A DNA stretch of 64,000 nt from a virus (IMGVR_UViG_3300032285_002723:24645-88644); one strand, 5' to 3'. Positions 47,448 through 57,453 are shown, numbered from the stretch's first letter. A program made the numbers and translations. Notes: generated from the sequence alone by a model not told the origin.

Positions 47448-50400
47448 ATGAATGGAGGAAAGGATATAAAATTTGGGCACGATAAACGCCAAGTTTCTAT
47501 TGTACCAAAATCAGAACAAAATCTTTATAATATTACAAATGGTGAATTATTAACAGATGAGTTTGGAACTCCTCTAATTACAGAAGTTGATACGTATTAT
47601 CTTCCCGACGCAACAGCAAATAGATCTTCTTCTGTTGTATTTGATGGAGTAAAGAGTCCATATTTAAAACAAAGTTATCAAACAATTGGTATATGTTCTG
47701 CTGTTTATGGGGATTATGATGTATATCTAACTCAACCATTTACAGTATTACAATCTGGTGGTGGAACTGTTAGTATTTCTAGCACAGTATTAACATCATC
47801 TGGATATGTAATATTGGGAAATTATCCGTACCAAGAAGTCGGAACATTAATAGATCAAGGATCGGAAAAAAATAAATTATATTTTGATACTTCAGTTGGA
47901 ATTTCCACAATACTTGGCGTTTCTGTTGGAGATTTTGTATCTGGACCAGATATTCCAGACGGAACTTATGTTACAAAAGTTTCATATAATAATAGATTAT
48001 CATTATCCAATAATACAACAAATACTTCATCTCAAATTAAAAATATTTTAATTCAAAGAAAAAGTATTATTAAAGCAAAATCAGATCCAGTTTGGAAAAT
48101 TGCAGAGCAATTTAAAGAAACAAGCGAAGTTAGCACAACATTACTTGGTGTCAGTAGGGCAGAAACTCAACTTGCATTATTTGCAAACGTATCTAGTTAT
48201 GGTTTAGATCCAGATGATTTTGAAACATATTCATTTAATGATGGATCAAGTTTTGGAAGTTGGGAAACAAGAAAAAATGCATTATATGGAAATAGATATA
48301 CTGCAACAACTACAGAAGAAACACAAGAATCAGCTGTTAGATTAACTGCATTTCCTACACCATATTCATATCCATTTGGACCAAACTTTAATAAATTGGG
48401 TCTTTATAATCAAGATTTATTCAATCGTTATCTTTTATTCATACAACTTGGAAATGATTTATATACGTATTTTAATACTGGTGCTGGATCATATTATCCA
48501 AGTGGATGGAAAGAAAAGTTTTTATCTTCTGCATTTGCTTATGTGACTGGTGGTGATGTTGATTATATTGCTGGTTATGATTCTGCATTTGCTCAAATTG
48601 ATACTTGGACTGAAACTTGGAGAGATATTAAAGATGGAATTTTAAAAGATCCTACCGATGGATCTGTTTTTAATTTTTCTACAATTAGCACCATTTTGAA
48701 TGGTTCTTATGATTCAACATCAACTCGCCCTGGATATTCTAATAGTAATAGAAGATATTCATATCTTCAATCAAGAAAAGTATTTAGATATCAACCTGGT
48801 AGAATTAGTGGATTTACTTTTGGTTTAAGATCTTCTGTAGAACCAATAACTGGAATTACTTTAGAATGGGGAATTGCAAATAATAGTGATCAATATATAT
48901 TTCAAATTAATGCTGGTCAGTTATCTATTATTCGCAGAAGTACAATTCCATTAGAATCTAGTGTATTGATAAGAAATGGATTAACACTTTCGGATCAAAC
49001 AAGAATTCCAAGTGGAGATCCATTTGATAGTGAATTATATTGGACAATAAAAATACCAAAAGATAAGTTTAACGGCGATCCATTAAACTCTAATGGACCT
49101 TCTGGATATTTGTTGCAACCACAAAATGTTACAATGTATAAAATTGAATTTGGTTGGTATGGTGCAATTGGTGCAAGATTCTATGCATATATTCCAACAG
49201 ATAATGGGAATGCAAGATGGGTAGTTATTCATACACTTGTAATTGAAAACTCTCTTGGTTCTCCTTGTTTGAGAGATTCTTATTTTAGATTTAAATATTC
49301 TTTGAATATTGCCAACACTGGAGATGTTAGAACTCCACAATACATCTATAAGTATGGTGCTTCATATTATATTGATGGTGGGGATGAAGGAACATCTCAA
49401 ATATATTCAGCATCATCTAAACAAAAAACAATTAAAAAAACTAGCAGCAAGTCTTTGATTGGAATTCGTCCAAAAGAATATTTGTTAAATCGTGAAGGAA
49501 TTGAAGTAAAAAATAAAAAACTGATTATTCCAGAAACATTGAACATTTCTTCTGATTCATTGACAGAGGTAAAAGTTGTAACTTGTAGTGCTTGTCCTGG
49601 TTTTGGTCACGTATATACACCAGGAGTAGCAACAACAGAAAATGGCAGATATATTAATGCACAATTTGATACGACAAGTAGCATTGTTACGGTTGGTTCT
49701 GGTGTTTATTTCACTAAAAATGATATTGGTGCAAAGATAATTGCACCTTCAATTTACAACGCATATATTACAAATGTGACAAATCCAATTGGTATTGGAA
49801 TTTCTTATGAAAAAGCAGAGATAAAAAGATTTGATGGATTGTCTTCATTTAATTTAGCAACAAAACCAATAGCAGGGGAATTAGTTTTAGATAGAATTTT
49901 GGGAATTACAACCACAATTGGTATTGGAACTACATATCCATATCAAATTCGTTTAAGTAATTATGATGCCACTGCTGCTTCTGAATTTGCATTTACTGGA
50001 TCTTCAATTGAAATTCAATTTATAAATCCAAATAATCAAGATAACTATGGACATTGGGCAGATTTCTTAATTGGAGTTACTGACAAAAAACCAGATGTAT
50101 CTCTTCCTGATACTTTGAATGGATTTATTCTTCCTGGAGCAGGAACAACAAGTGTTCTTTCAAATTCTCAAATTTTATATGGAGAGCATACACATTCTTA
50201 TGCTGCTTCTGATGAAGATGGAGTTGAAACTGCAGAATCTTGGGCACCAGTACAACCACCATTGAGAATGGGAATTGATTACAGAATTCCAGGTATATCT
50301 GCACCAGCAGGTGGAACTTGTTCCAAGGTTACTGTGGATGTTTTGGATCCACTAGAAATAAAAAATGTCAATGAAAGAAACTATCTTCCAAATCCTAATG

Positions 50401-51146
50401 GAAATACAACTGTAGATCCTTTAGGAAGGTATTGGATTGAAATTGCAGGAACATTTCCAGCAATTGATTTTGATGGAGGACAAATTGCAATTAAAAATAC
50501 TACTACGGAAATCATAACTATTACAAATTCTAAATTTGTTGGAGTTACAAGTAGTTACACTAATGATCAAGGAAACATATTTTCTTATATTCAAATTTCA
50601 CAATCTTTAGGATCTGTTGGATCTAATTTTACTGTTCTTATTCGTCCAGTATCTATTACTGGAAATACAATTAGTAAACAAAAACTTTATAATTATAATC
50701 CTTGGCCTTTGTATGTGGTTGCAAAATTAAAAGACAATGCAGCAATCAATAATATTACTGTGAAAGAAACTATTGGTGATTTCCAAAGAACGATTAGTCC
50801 AAAATGGTATATTTCTAGTAATTGTACAGTTACTACTGCTGGTGGAAATGCAGATATAACTGGTGCGGCACCAACTAACTTCCAAGAAATTAATAGATCT
50901 TCTTCTGCATTAATTGATATTCAAAATGATCAAAAATTAAGACCTTATATAGAAAGAGATACATTATATGTTGGTGCAAATTCTACGGAAACTATTAATA
51001 TGAGAAAAATATTTGGTCCTGATAGATCTGTCATAACACCTGATAATAATAATACTGAAGCAACCTTTATTCTTGCTAAAAAAATTGATGGAGCACTTGG
51101 TTCCACTGGAACTATTGAAGCAAGTATAAACTTCAAAGAACAATAA
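47448..51146 (+). CDS. Large structural protein B (paralogue of previous)
   Basis: 1232 residues. Core blocks LLGVSRAETQLALFANVSSY, SRKVFRYQPGRISGFTFGLR and MYKIEFGWYGAIGARFYAYI, then YKYGASYYIDGGDEGTSQIY, match the previous protein in order. An insert of about 100 residues around the helical FTATTTEE/Tyr-rich part, and a 400-residue C-terminal addition with CSACPGFGH, distinguish it. Together they look like a tandem duplication. Confidence 0.65.
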   Translation: MNGGKDIKFGHDKRQVSIVPKSEQNLYNITNGELLTDEFGTPLITEVDTYYLPDATANRSSSVVFDGVKSPYLKQSYQTIGICSAVYGDYDVYLTQPFTVLQSGGGTVSISSTVLTSSGYVILGNYPYQEVGTLIDQGSEKNKLYFDTSVGISTILGVSVGDFVSGPDIPDGTYVTKVSYNNRLSLSNNTTNTSSQIKNILIQRKSIIKAKSDPVWKIAEQFKETSEVSTTLLGVSRAETQLALFANVSSYGLDPDDFETYSFNDGSSFGSWETRKNALYGNRYTATTTEETQESAVRLTAFPTPYSYPFGPNFNKLGLYNQDLFNRYLLFIQLGNDLYTYFNTGAGSYYPSGWKEKFLSSAFAYVTGGDVDYIAGYDSAFAQIDTWTETWRDIKDGILKDPTDGSVFNFSTISTILNGSYDSTSTRPGYSNSNRRYSYLQSRKVFRYQPGRISGFTFGLRSSVEPITGITLEWGIANNSDQYIFQINAGQLSIIRRSTIPLESSVLIRNGLTLSDQTRIPSGDPFDSELYWTIKIPKDKFNGDPLNSNGPSGYLLQPQNVTMYKIEFGWYGAIGARFYAYIPTDNGNARWVVIHTLVIENSLGSPCLRDSYFRFKYSLNIANTGDVRTPQYIYKYGASYYIDGGDEGTSQIYSASSKQKTIKKTSSKSLIGIRPKEYLLNREGIEVKNKKLIIPETLNISSDSLTEVKVVTCSACPGFGHVYTPGVATTENGRYINAQFDTTSSIVTVGSGVYFTKNDIGAKIIAPSIYNAYITNVTNPIGIGISYEKAEIKRFDGLSSFNLATKPIAGELVLDRILGITTTIGIGTTYPYQIRLSNYDATAASEFAFTGSSIEIQFINPNNQDNYGHWADFLIGVTDKKPDVSLPDTLNGFILPGAGTTSVLSNSQILYGEHTHSYAASDEDGVETAESWAPVQPPLRMGIDYRIPGISAPAGGTCSKVTVDVLDPLEIKNVNERNYLPNPNGNTTVDPLGRYWIEIAGTFPAIDFDGGQIAIKNTTTEIITITNSKFVGVTSSYTNDQGNIFSYIQISQSLGSVGSNFTVLIRPVSITGNTISKQKLYNYNPWPLYVVAKLKDNAAINNITVKETIGDFQRTISPKWYISSNCTVTTAGGNADITGAAPTNFQEINRSSSALIDIQNDQKLRPYIERDTLYVGANSTETINMRKIFGPDRSVITPDNNNTEATFILAKKIDGALGSTGTIEASINFKEQ

Positions 51147-51152
51147 TAAATA
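51145..51152 (+). promoter_or_regulatory. Late promoter (AATAAATA)
   Basis: Overlaps the stop of protein B; 18 bases before the collar-fibre gene. Confidence 0.4.
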
Positions 51153-51170
51153 AAGAAAAAAGAAATCATA

Positions 51171-51689
51171 ATGGCAACTTATAGACCCTTAATTGTAAAT
51201 TCAACTGCTAATCAAATACAGGAGATTGGCACTTCTGATAGTTTGACGGGTAATGGAATAATTCCAGTTGGTGGAATTATTATGTGGTCTGGAACTATTG
51301 CAAATATCCCAACAGGTTGGGCATTGTGTAATGGATCTAATAGTACTCCAGATTTAAGAAATAAATTTATTGTTGGTGCTCATAGTGGTGCTGGAATTGG
51401 AACTGTTGCAACTGCTGGACCAGGAATTTCTACCAACACCGCAACAAATCCAAATTATACTCCAGGAAATTTTGGAGGAGAAACTTCTCATCAATTAACC
51501 ATTGCAGAACTTGCATCTCATACTCATACATATCAAAGACCCAATAACACTGAAAAAACTGGCACTGGTGGTAGCACTGCATCTAATTTTACGCAAGGCG
51601 ACTATACTACTACATCTACAGGTGGAGACAACTACCACGAAAACAGACCACCATATTATGCACTTGCCTTTATTATGAGAACTCTTTGA
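51171..51689 (+). CDS. Tail-collar-domain protein (short-fibre gp12-like)
   Basis: 172 residues. GGIIMWSGTIANIPTGWALC, NGSNSTPDLRNKFIVGA and SHTHTYQ match the phage tail collar domain; the closing NRPPYYALAFIMRT is its usual end. The HxH (HTH) is like the metal-binding knitted core of T4 gp12. Much shorter than T4 gp12, so only the receptor-binding end. Probably an adhesin. Confidence 0.85.
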   Translation: MATYRPLIVNSTANQIQEIGTSDSLTGNGIIPVGGIIMWSGTIANIPTGWALCNGSNSTPDLRNKFIVGAHSGAGIGTVATAGPGISTNTATNPNYTPGNFGGETSHQLTIAELASHTHTYQRPNNTEKTGTGGSTASNFTQGDYTTTSTGGDNYHENRPPYYALAFIMRTL

Positions 51690-51690
51690 T

Positions 51691-54123
51691 ATGGCATTAA
51701 AGAATCCTAAACTATTTGGTCTTAATGTATTAAATTATTTTTCTGATATAGAAAATAAAAACCAAGCACTTACTGCTTTGAATTTGCCTCCATTGGATTT
51801 GGATGTTATTCGTGGAACTTCAAATGCTGGTGCCACAAGAAATGATTTTATAAGTTTTTCAAGATTAACTCAACCAATATATAAAGTTCTTGATCGTTAT
51901 CAATCCGATTCTGCAACTTATACTGATATTCTTTTTAATAAAGCAGGAACAAATTCAACTCTTTTTGGTAATTTAAATATTAATGGTGGGTTAAGTGGTA
52001 ATGCAATTCGTTATCGTTATGTGGACGGAACAGGATCTTCTGCAGTAGTAAAAATTGCTGATATATCAACATCAAGAGTAAGTGCTTGGAGTTCAAGTGC
52101 TAATCCAGTAGTTGACACATCACCAATTTCTTATGGCGCAAGAGTTGGTATTATTACTGGAGGTTCTTTGCAGTTTGGAACACAATCACCTTCAGTATCT
52201 GGTCCTAGACTTCAAACAACTATTACTCCACAAGCAAAAGAGTTTGCTTCAGAATTTCCAACTCATAAAATTAATTGCACAATAGGTGGACAGACAGTAA
52301 GTCTATATGCAATGAAAGGTATTCCTCTTGTATTTACTGGATTCTTTAGAAATTTAGATGCAAATATAACCTTAACAGGTTTAATTGGTGGAACTTCCGC
52401 AAGTTGGAAAATTGTTAATACATCAAACGCAAACGATTTTACAACATATTCAAATCAAGGCGGAACTAGTTCTACAATTAATTACATATCTTCTATATCA
52501 AGAGAAAGATATATTCAATTTTATTATAATCCAGATAACATTTCCTCTATTACAATCAACTCTGCAAATATTTCTACTCTTCCAGTTACAAAATTAGCAA
52601 ATGCTACATTATTAAATTTTTCATATAATAATATAACAAATTTTCCAGATTTAACCACATTTTCTCCTAATGTTCAATCCATATATTTTGTTAAAAATCC
52701 ATTTTATTTAAGTGATACTGTAGCAGAAAGAAAGTTAAATTCAAATATTATAAACAAAATTCCTACAACGGTTAGAAATTTTGTTATGGGTGGAACATTT
52801 TATGGTTCTATTACGCAAAATATTATTGCAAATCGTTTTACAACTTTAACAACATTAAATTTATCTACAGGTGGTGGAGCATATTTCTATCCAGATGATA
52901 GCGATAATACTTGTGCTTTGCCTAATGTTCCAAATAGTTGCGAGACTTATTTGGTAGATAACAATGACTTTCGTGCTTTTGGTACAACAAATACTGGTGC
53001 AGGTCAGTATAATGTAAGAGATTTAACAAACTTAATTACATTAAGTTTAAGTGGTAATTATTATCTTGAGTATAATCAAGAGAATTTAATATCATCCAGC
53101 AATAATAAAATACAATTTATAAATTTATACAACACTGCAATAAGATGTCCAGACTTAAACGGAAAGCAATCACTTACTACATTTTACGGTCATTATTGTA
53201 GAAATATTGGAAGTATTTTTACTTCTGGTAATACTTATAAGTTTGATGGTTGTGGATCATTGAGCACTTTATATTTTTATAATTCACCATTGACTGGTGC
53301 AATGCCAAAATTTACAAATGCAAGTTTGAGTTATTTGGAACTTCGTTATACTTCTTTAACTGGAGGAAATCCAAATGGTGATAATACTTATGTAATTCCA
53401 GAAAGAACCTTTGAGCAGTCTCCAAATCTTCAATATATGTTACTGCAGTCTGGAAATCTTCTTACCAGTCCAATACATCCAAATGCATTTACATATACTC
53501 CAAATCTTTATTATCTTTGGTATATTTCTTATGGAAGAACTGGAGGATCAATACCAACTTTGGCATCTTGTTCCAACTTAACGTGGATTATTTTTCATTA
53601 TAATAATTTTACTGGAAATTTTCCAAATCTTGCGTCAAATAGAAATATTTACTATGTGGATTCTAGTTATAATTCTTTATCTGGAAATATTCCGGGATTT
53701 AAGAATCTTTCTTCTTTAAGTTATTTGTTTTTATACAACAATCAATTTACTGGTATAACCAAATTCACAAACTTACCAAGTTTGGCATATTTTTATGCAC
53801 ACAATAATCAATTATCTGGAGAAATTCCAGATTTTACTGATTGTCCAAATATGTATTATTTGATTTTATTTAATAATAAATTTACAACTTACAAATCTGG
53901 TGCATTCTCTTCCTTATATCGTTTGAGGTATTTGGATTTGGCAAATAATTTGTTAAGTCAACAAGCAATTAATTCTATAATTTCTGATTTGTATACAAAT
54001 TATAATTCAATTAATCGTAGTGGAGTTACAATTAATCTTCGCGGAAATGCAGCTCCAAGTGGAACATCACTTGATTACATAGATATTTTAAGATCCAAAG
54101 GTTGGTCAATAGCACTAGATTAA
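51691..54123 (+). CDS. Fibre with plant-type leucine-rich repeats
   Basis: 810 residues. N-terminal module (LFGLNVLNYFSDIENKNQAL, LDLDVIRG) shared with the next two proteins, then a beta region. From about residue 300 there are repeated LRR units such as LSYLFLYNNQFTG and AYFYAHNNQLSGEIPDFTDC, closest to the LxxLxLxxNxLSGxIP plant type. LRR domains bind proteins or sugars; a host-receptor role is inferred. Confidence 0.75.
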   Translation: MALKNPKLFGLNVLNYFSDIENKNQALTALNLPPLDLDVIRGTSNAGATRNDFISFSRLTQPIYKVLDRYQSDSATYTDILFNKAGTNSTLFGNLNINGGLSGNAIRYRYVDGTGSSAVVKIADISTSRVSAWSSSANPVVDTSPISYGARVGIITGGSLQFGTQSPSVSGPRLQTTITPQAKEFASEFPTHKINCTIGGQTVSLYAMKGIPLVFTGFFRNLDANITLTGLIGGTSASWKIVNTSNANDFTTYSNQGGTSSTINYISSISRERYIQFYYNPDNISSITINSANISTLPVTKLANATLLNFSYNNITNFPDLTTFSPNVQSIYFVKNPFYLSDTVAERKLNSNIINKIPTTVRNFVMGGTFYGSITQNIIANRFTTLTTLNLSTGGGAYFYPDDSDNTCALPNVPNSCETYLVDNNDFRAFGTTNTGAGQYNVRDLTNLITLSLSGNYYLEYNQENLISSSNNKIQFINLYNTAIRCPDLNGKQSLTTFYGHYCRNIGSIFTSGNTYKFDGCGSLSTLYFYNSPLTGAMPKFTNASLSYLELRYTSLTGGNPNGDNTYVIPERTFEQSPNLQYMLLQSGNLLTSPIHPNAFTYTPNLYYLWYISYGRTGGSIPTLASCSNLTWIIFHYNNFTGNFPNLASNRNIYYVDSSYNSLSGNIPGFKNLSSLSYLFLYNNQFTGITKFTNLPSLAYFYAHNNQLSGEIPDFTDCPNMYYLILFNNKFTTYKSGAFSSLYRLRYLDLANNLLSQQAINSIISDLYTNYNSINRSGVTINLRGNAAPSGTSLDYIDILRSKGWSIALD

Positions 54124-54124
54124 A

Positions 54125-55048
54125 ATGGTAAAACAAAATCAAGGGTTTAGAAAAGATTTAAATCTACAAGAAACTACTAATGAAACACAGGCTTTAAATA
54201 ATCTTGGTGGTGCTGGAATTTCAGAAGATTTGCGTATTTTACAAAATAATTTAAGAAATACTTCAACTCTATCATTCAATACTACTGTTGGTGCAGCAAT
54301 ATCAAGTGGATACTTTTATTTTGGTTCAATTAGTGAATTTGTATTTACAAATGATGATGTTGTTGGCGTAAAAACTGACATTACAGTTGGTGTTGGTGTT
54401 ACGTTGTATAAAAATAATACTTATTATATTTGTAATTCAAATACTGAAGATAAATTTAAACTATCAACAAGTCCATCTTCTGTTGGTGTAAATACAATTA
54501 CTGTCTCTTCTGTATCATCAAGTTTTGATTTTATTCGCAAAAATCCAGTATATAAAGAAAATATTTTAAATCTGATAAAACCAAATATTCAAGATGATGG
54601 ATTTAATTATCTTGGACAATCAATCAATAGTGCTTTTGGTGGTGTAGCAGCAACAAATGAAACTGCCAAATACCTAATAACAAAAAAATATAAATCAAAC
54701 GAAAATACAGTATCACCAAATGATATAAATGTTGAAGGATCTATTAAAATAAATGATCCAGAAAACTTTAATTCTGGGTTTTCACAATTATCTGATACAA
54801 GATCTCCTGGTATTTTTATTGGTGATACTCGTGCATTTTCAAGTGATAATAATCCTTGGACACAAGTTGGAACTGCCTTATCAACTTTAAGTGATTCAGT
54901 TTCAATTGGAGAACTTTATTTTGCAGATAATATATCAATCACTGGAATTAGCACAGAGTCTGCATCTAGTGTTGCAGTTACGACATACACTCACAAATTA
55001 CCAGTTGTAATTAATGGTGAAACTTATTATATTTTATTAGGCGCATAG
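54125..55048 (+). CDS. Structural protein with the shared N-terminal module
   Basis: 307 residues. Opening FRKDLNLQETTNETQALNNL resembles the modules at the front of its two neighbours. Remainder is beta-rich with GxVGVxxNTITVSSVSSSF. Its stop overlaps the stop of the convergent minus-strand gene by 12 bases. Possible short fibre or connector. Confidence 0.55.
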   Translation: MVKQNQGFRKDLNLQETTNETQALNNLGGAGISEDLRILQNNLRNTSTLSFNTTVGAAISSGYFYFGSISEFVFTNDDVVGVKTDITVGVGVTLYKNNTYYICNSNTEDKFKLSTSPSSVGVNTITVSSVSSSFDFIRKNPVYKENILNLIKPNIQDDGFNYLGQSINSAFGGVAATNETAKYLITKKYKSNENTVSPNDINVEGSIKINDPENFNSGFSQLSDTRSPGIFIGDTRAFSSDNNPWTQVGTALSTLSDSVSIGELYFADNISITGISTESASSVAVTTYTHKLPVVINGETYYILLGA

Positions 55049-57184
55049 AATTTTATAAGTTCCAATTGGCGTTTTAATTGATAATCTACTTGTAGATGTA
55101 TCTGATGAAGAATAAGTTGTAATATTTGAAGGCGAAACAACTGCTTTTAATGAATCAAATATTACATTTCCAGATTCAATTCGTAGACTTGGTGAGGCGG
55201 ATACTGTTTCTAATCCATCCAAAGTTGCAGTAAATGGAGGAGAGGTGTCTGTTGGTGGGCAGCAAAGTTGTCTATCACCAGAATCCCCAGTGACTGTAAA
55301 GTTTGCTCCTGCAACTAAAGCACGAATTAATGGTTGGTTAATTGTAATACTTCCTGCTGGTGGAGAACCATTAACAGTTGTTGAACTAGCAAAATACGTT
55401 CCTTGTACAGACCACCCATTAGAAACTCCAGTGGTATCTACTACAGGAATAGTAGTTGCACCTATTGGAGTATTAGCAGAAACAGTTAGACATTTTGTAA
55501 TTGTTCTATTGCAGAATGCATTTAAACTTTCATTAACAAGACCACGAGATTGATAGAGATAATAAGTTGATGCTCCCAATGATTGAGATGGAGAAATTGT
55601 AAAGGTTGTTGGACTACTAGTAGTTGTAATTCCAGTATATGATTGTGTAGTTGCACCAATCAAAATCATTCCAGATTTAAGATCAGTAGTATCACCACTA
55701 GATAAAGTAAAAGTTGTTGCAGATGCAGAACCTTCTATTTTTTTTACAAATCCACGATGATCAATAAATGTTAAACTTATAGAACCAGAAGCAGTTGCTA
55801 AAGTATCAATTATAATAGCAGTATTGACTAAAATTTGATTAATTCTTGCGTTTTCTGGAATCCCCGTACCAAAAACATAATTACCAACTTCCAAATTTGT
55901 TGTATTTGATAAAGTTATAACATTTGAATTTGATGTTGTCGTTCCAGTAAGTGTATTTTTTGTAATATCAACCAAAGATGTTTTTGGTTGATATTTAATA
56001 TCAACTTTTTTTAAAGATTTGACTTTTACATAATTGTTTGATAATACTCCACCAAGAGTTCCACCGCCAGATCTTATAGAATTGTCTACAAAAGTTGGAA
56101 ACTCTCCCTTTACATTATCACTAAAATCATAATCCAAAGAATATAAATTAGTATACCTCAAATCATTAGTACCACCAGTTGGAGCAATATAATTAAACTG
56201 AATATTTCTTTGTGCTGATATTGCATCAACGCTACTTGGAATATAATATCTTGCTCTAATTCTATATCTTTGTTGTGCATTTAAGATGTATGTAGAATAA
56301 GATATTGCAGTATCTTGTCCAATAGTTTTAAAGAAAGTTTTATTTTGATTGATAAAAGTTGCAGTTACTGCATTTCCTGATGGTGGAGTAAGACCAACAA
56401 CACCAGTAGTTCTATCAATTGAGGCAACTATAGTACCAGGATTAATTCCAACACCAGAAATACTTTGACCAACACCAACATATTTTGCATTACTTGCTGA
56501 TGATAAAATAATGTAATTTGAATCTAATGTTCCAGATGCAGATAATGAAGTAGTTAATCCAATTCTATTGATTTCTGTGTATGTTCCAACACCGCTTGTG
56601 TATCCTTGAGTTTCAAAATCAAATGTAAAACAAGCACTACTATTAATATTAAAAGAATAAGATCCAGTTTGTGTTGGAATAAAATATCCTTCCCATTGAA
56701 CACCACCATTTACATCAACACTTTCTGGTGTAAGTTTTCCACTATATGAAAAGTTTCCTAATTCCCAAAAATTATCAGTTTTAAATGGTATTCCAGAAAA
56801 AATTCCTACACTATTTTCAAATACTTGATTTGGATTAAAATAACTTGCGGATAATCCATTTCCTCCATTAAATCTTGGTTCACCAGAAAATGCTTTAAAT
56901 CTATCTAACCGATTTTGATATGTTATTCTTGGAGAAAACGCAACATTAATACCAGAACTATTTGTAACTTTAATTGCACTTCCTGAAATTTGTGAATAAC
57001 CAGCATTATCTAAACCAGCAGAATATATTCCTCTAATGCAATCTAAATCTTCGCTAATAAAAGTACTTGTACTATCATCAACTAATGTATCTATAAGATT
57101 ATTTAATGCTTCATTTGAATTTGACAAATCTCCAAGATTATTATCTCTTCTCAATCCAACTTTTTTGAATATCTTTCTAGCCAT
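55037..57184 (-). CDS. PA14-domain fibre on the opposite strand
   Basis: 715 residues. N-terminus FKKVGLRRDNNLGDLSNSNE and FISEDLDCIRGIYSAGLDNA match the shared anchor. A PA14-type sugar-binding domain spans about 105-345 (LSASYFNPNQVFEN, VQWEGYFIPTQTGSYSFNI, RYRIRARYYIPSS), interrupted by a Ser/Thr-rich insert. The C-terminal beta modules follow. A T4 gp8/gp10-type wedge identity is possible but not demonstrable here. It is the only minus-strand gene among the fibres. Confidence 0.65.
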   Translation of the reverse strand: MARKIFKKVGLRRDNNLGDLSNSNEALNNLIDTLVDDSTSTFISEDLDCIRGIYSAGLDNAGYSQISGSAIKVTNSSGINVAFSPRITYQNRLDRFKAFSGEPRFNGGNGLSASYFNPNQVFENSVGIFSGIPFKTDNFWELGNFSYSGKLTPESVDVNGGVQWEGYFIPTQTGSYSFNINSSACFTFDFETQGYTSGVGTYTEINRIGLTTSLSASGTLDSNYIILSSASNAKYVGVGQSISGVGINPGTIVASIDRTTGVVGLTPPSGNAVTATFINQNKTFFKTIGQDTAISYSTYILNAQQRYRIRARYYIPSSVDAISAQRNIQFNYIAPTGGTNDLRYTNLYSLDYDFSDNVKGEFPTFVDNSIRSGGGTLGGVLSNNYVKVKSLKKVDIKYQPKTSLVDITKNTLTGTTTSNSNVITLSNTTNLEVGNYVFGTGIPENARINQILVNTAIIIDTLATASGSISLTFIDHRGFVKKIEGSASATTFTLSSGDTTDLKSGMILIGATTQSYTGITTTSSPTTFTISPSQSLGASTYYLYQSRGLVNESLNAFCNRTITKCLTVSANTPIGATTIPVVDTTGVSNGWSVQGTYFASSTTVNGSPPAGSITINQPLIRALVAGANFTVTGDSGDRQLCCPPTDTSPPFTATLDGLETVSASPSLRIESGNVIFDSLKAVVSPSNITTYSSSDTSTSRLSIKTPIGTYKILCA

Positions 57185-57186
57185 TT

Positions 57187-57215
57187 TTGACTTTTTTTAT
57201 TATTTAGTTTAGAAT
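57187..57215 (+). promoter_or_regulatory. Divergent promoter region (sigma70 forward, late reverse)
   Basis: Forward: TTGACT (57187-57192), 17 bp, TAGAAT (57210-57215), toward the 59-aa gene. Reverse: CTAAATAAT on the minus strand (57207-57199), toward the PA14 gene. Confidence 0.6.
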
Positions 57216-57238
57216 ATATAGTGTGTATACAATTTTAA

Positions 57239-57418
57239 ATGACACCTATGGATTCGCAAAAAATGTTTGAGGACTTGAGCAAGCAAGCAGAGGTTCTTAA
57301 AAAAGATTTGGTTGATTTGGAACAACAATTTAATATGAAAAAGGAACAATTTATTCGTATTCAAGGAGCACTTGAAGCATTGAGTTTAGTTAATCAAAAG
57401 GAGACAGAAGAAGAGTAA
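57239..57418 (+). CDS. Small coiled-coil protein
   Basis: 59 residues: MTPMDSQKMFEDLSKQAEVL, then KKDLVDLEQQFNMKKEQF and an acidic end. A long heptad-patterned helix, probably dimeric or trimeric. sigma70 promoter before and terminator after. Could be a fibre-assembly chaperone (T4 gp57A is a small coiled coil of similar size), but this is inference. Confidence 0.5.
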   Translation: MTPMDSQKMFEDLSKQAEVLKKDLVDLEQQFNMKKEQFIRIQGALEALSLVNQKETEEE

Positions 57419-57425
57419 TAAATAA

Positions 57426-57453
57426 AAGGAGACTTATATAAGTCTCCTTTTTT
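57426..57453 (+). terminator. Strong terminator
   Basis: AAGGAGACTT (57426-57435), loop ATAT, AAGTCTCCTT (57440-57449), then T-run. An AATAAATA late box (57417-57424) lies immediately before, so the hairpin could also begin a late transcript. Confidence 0.9.
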
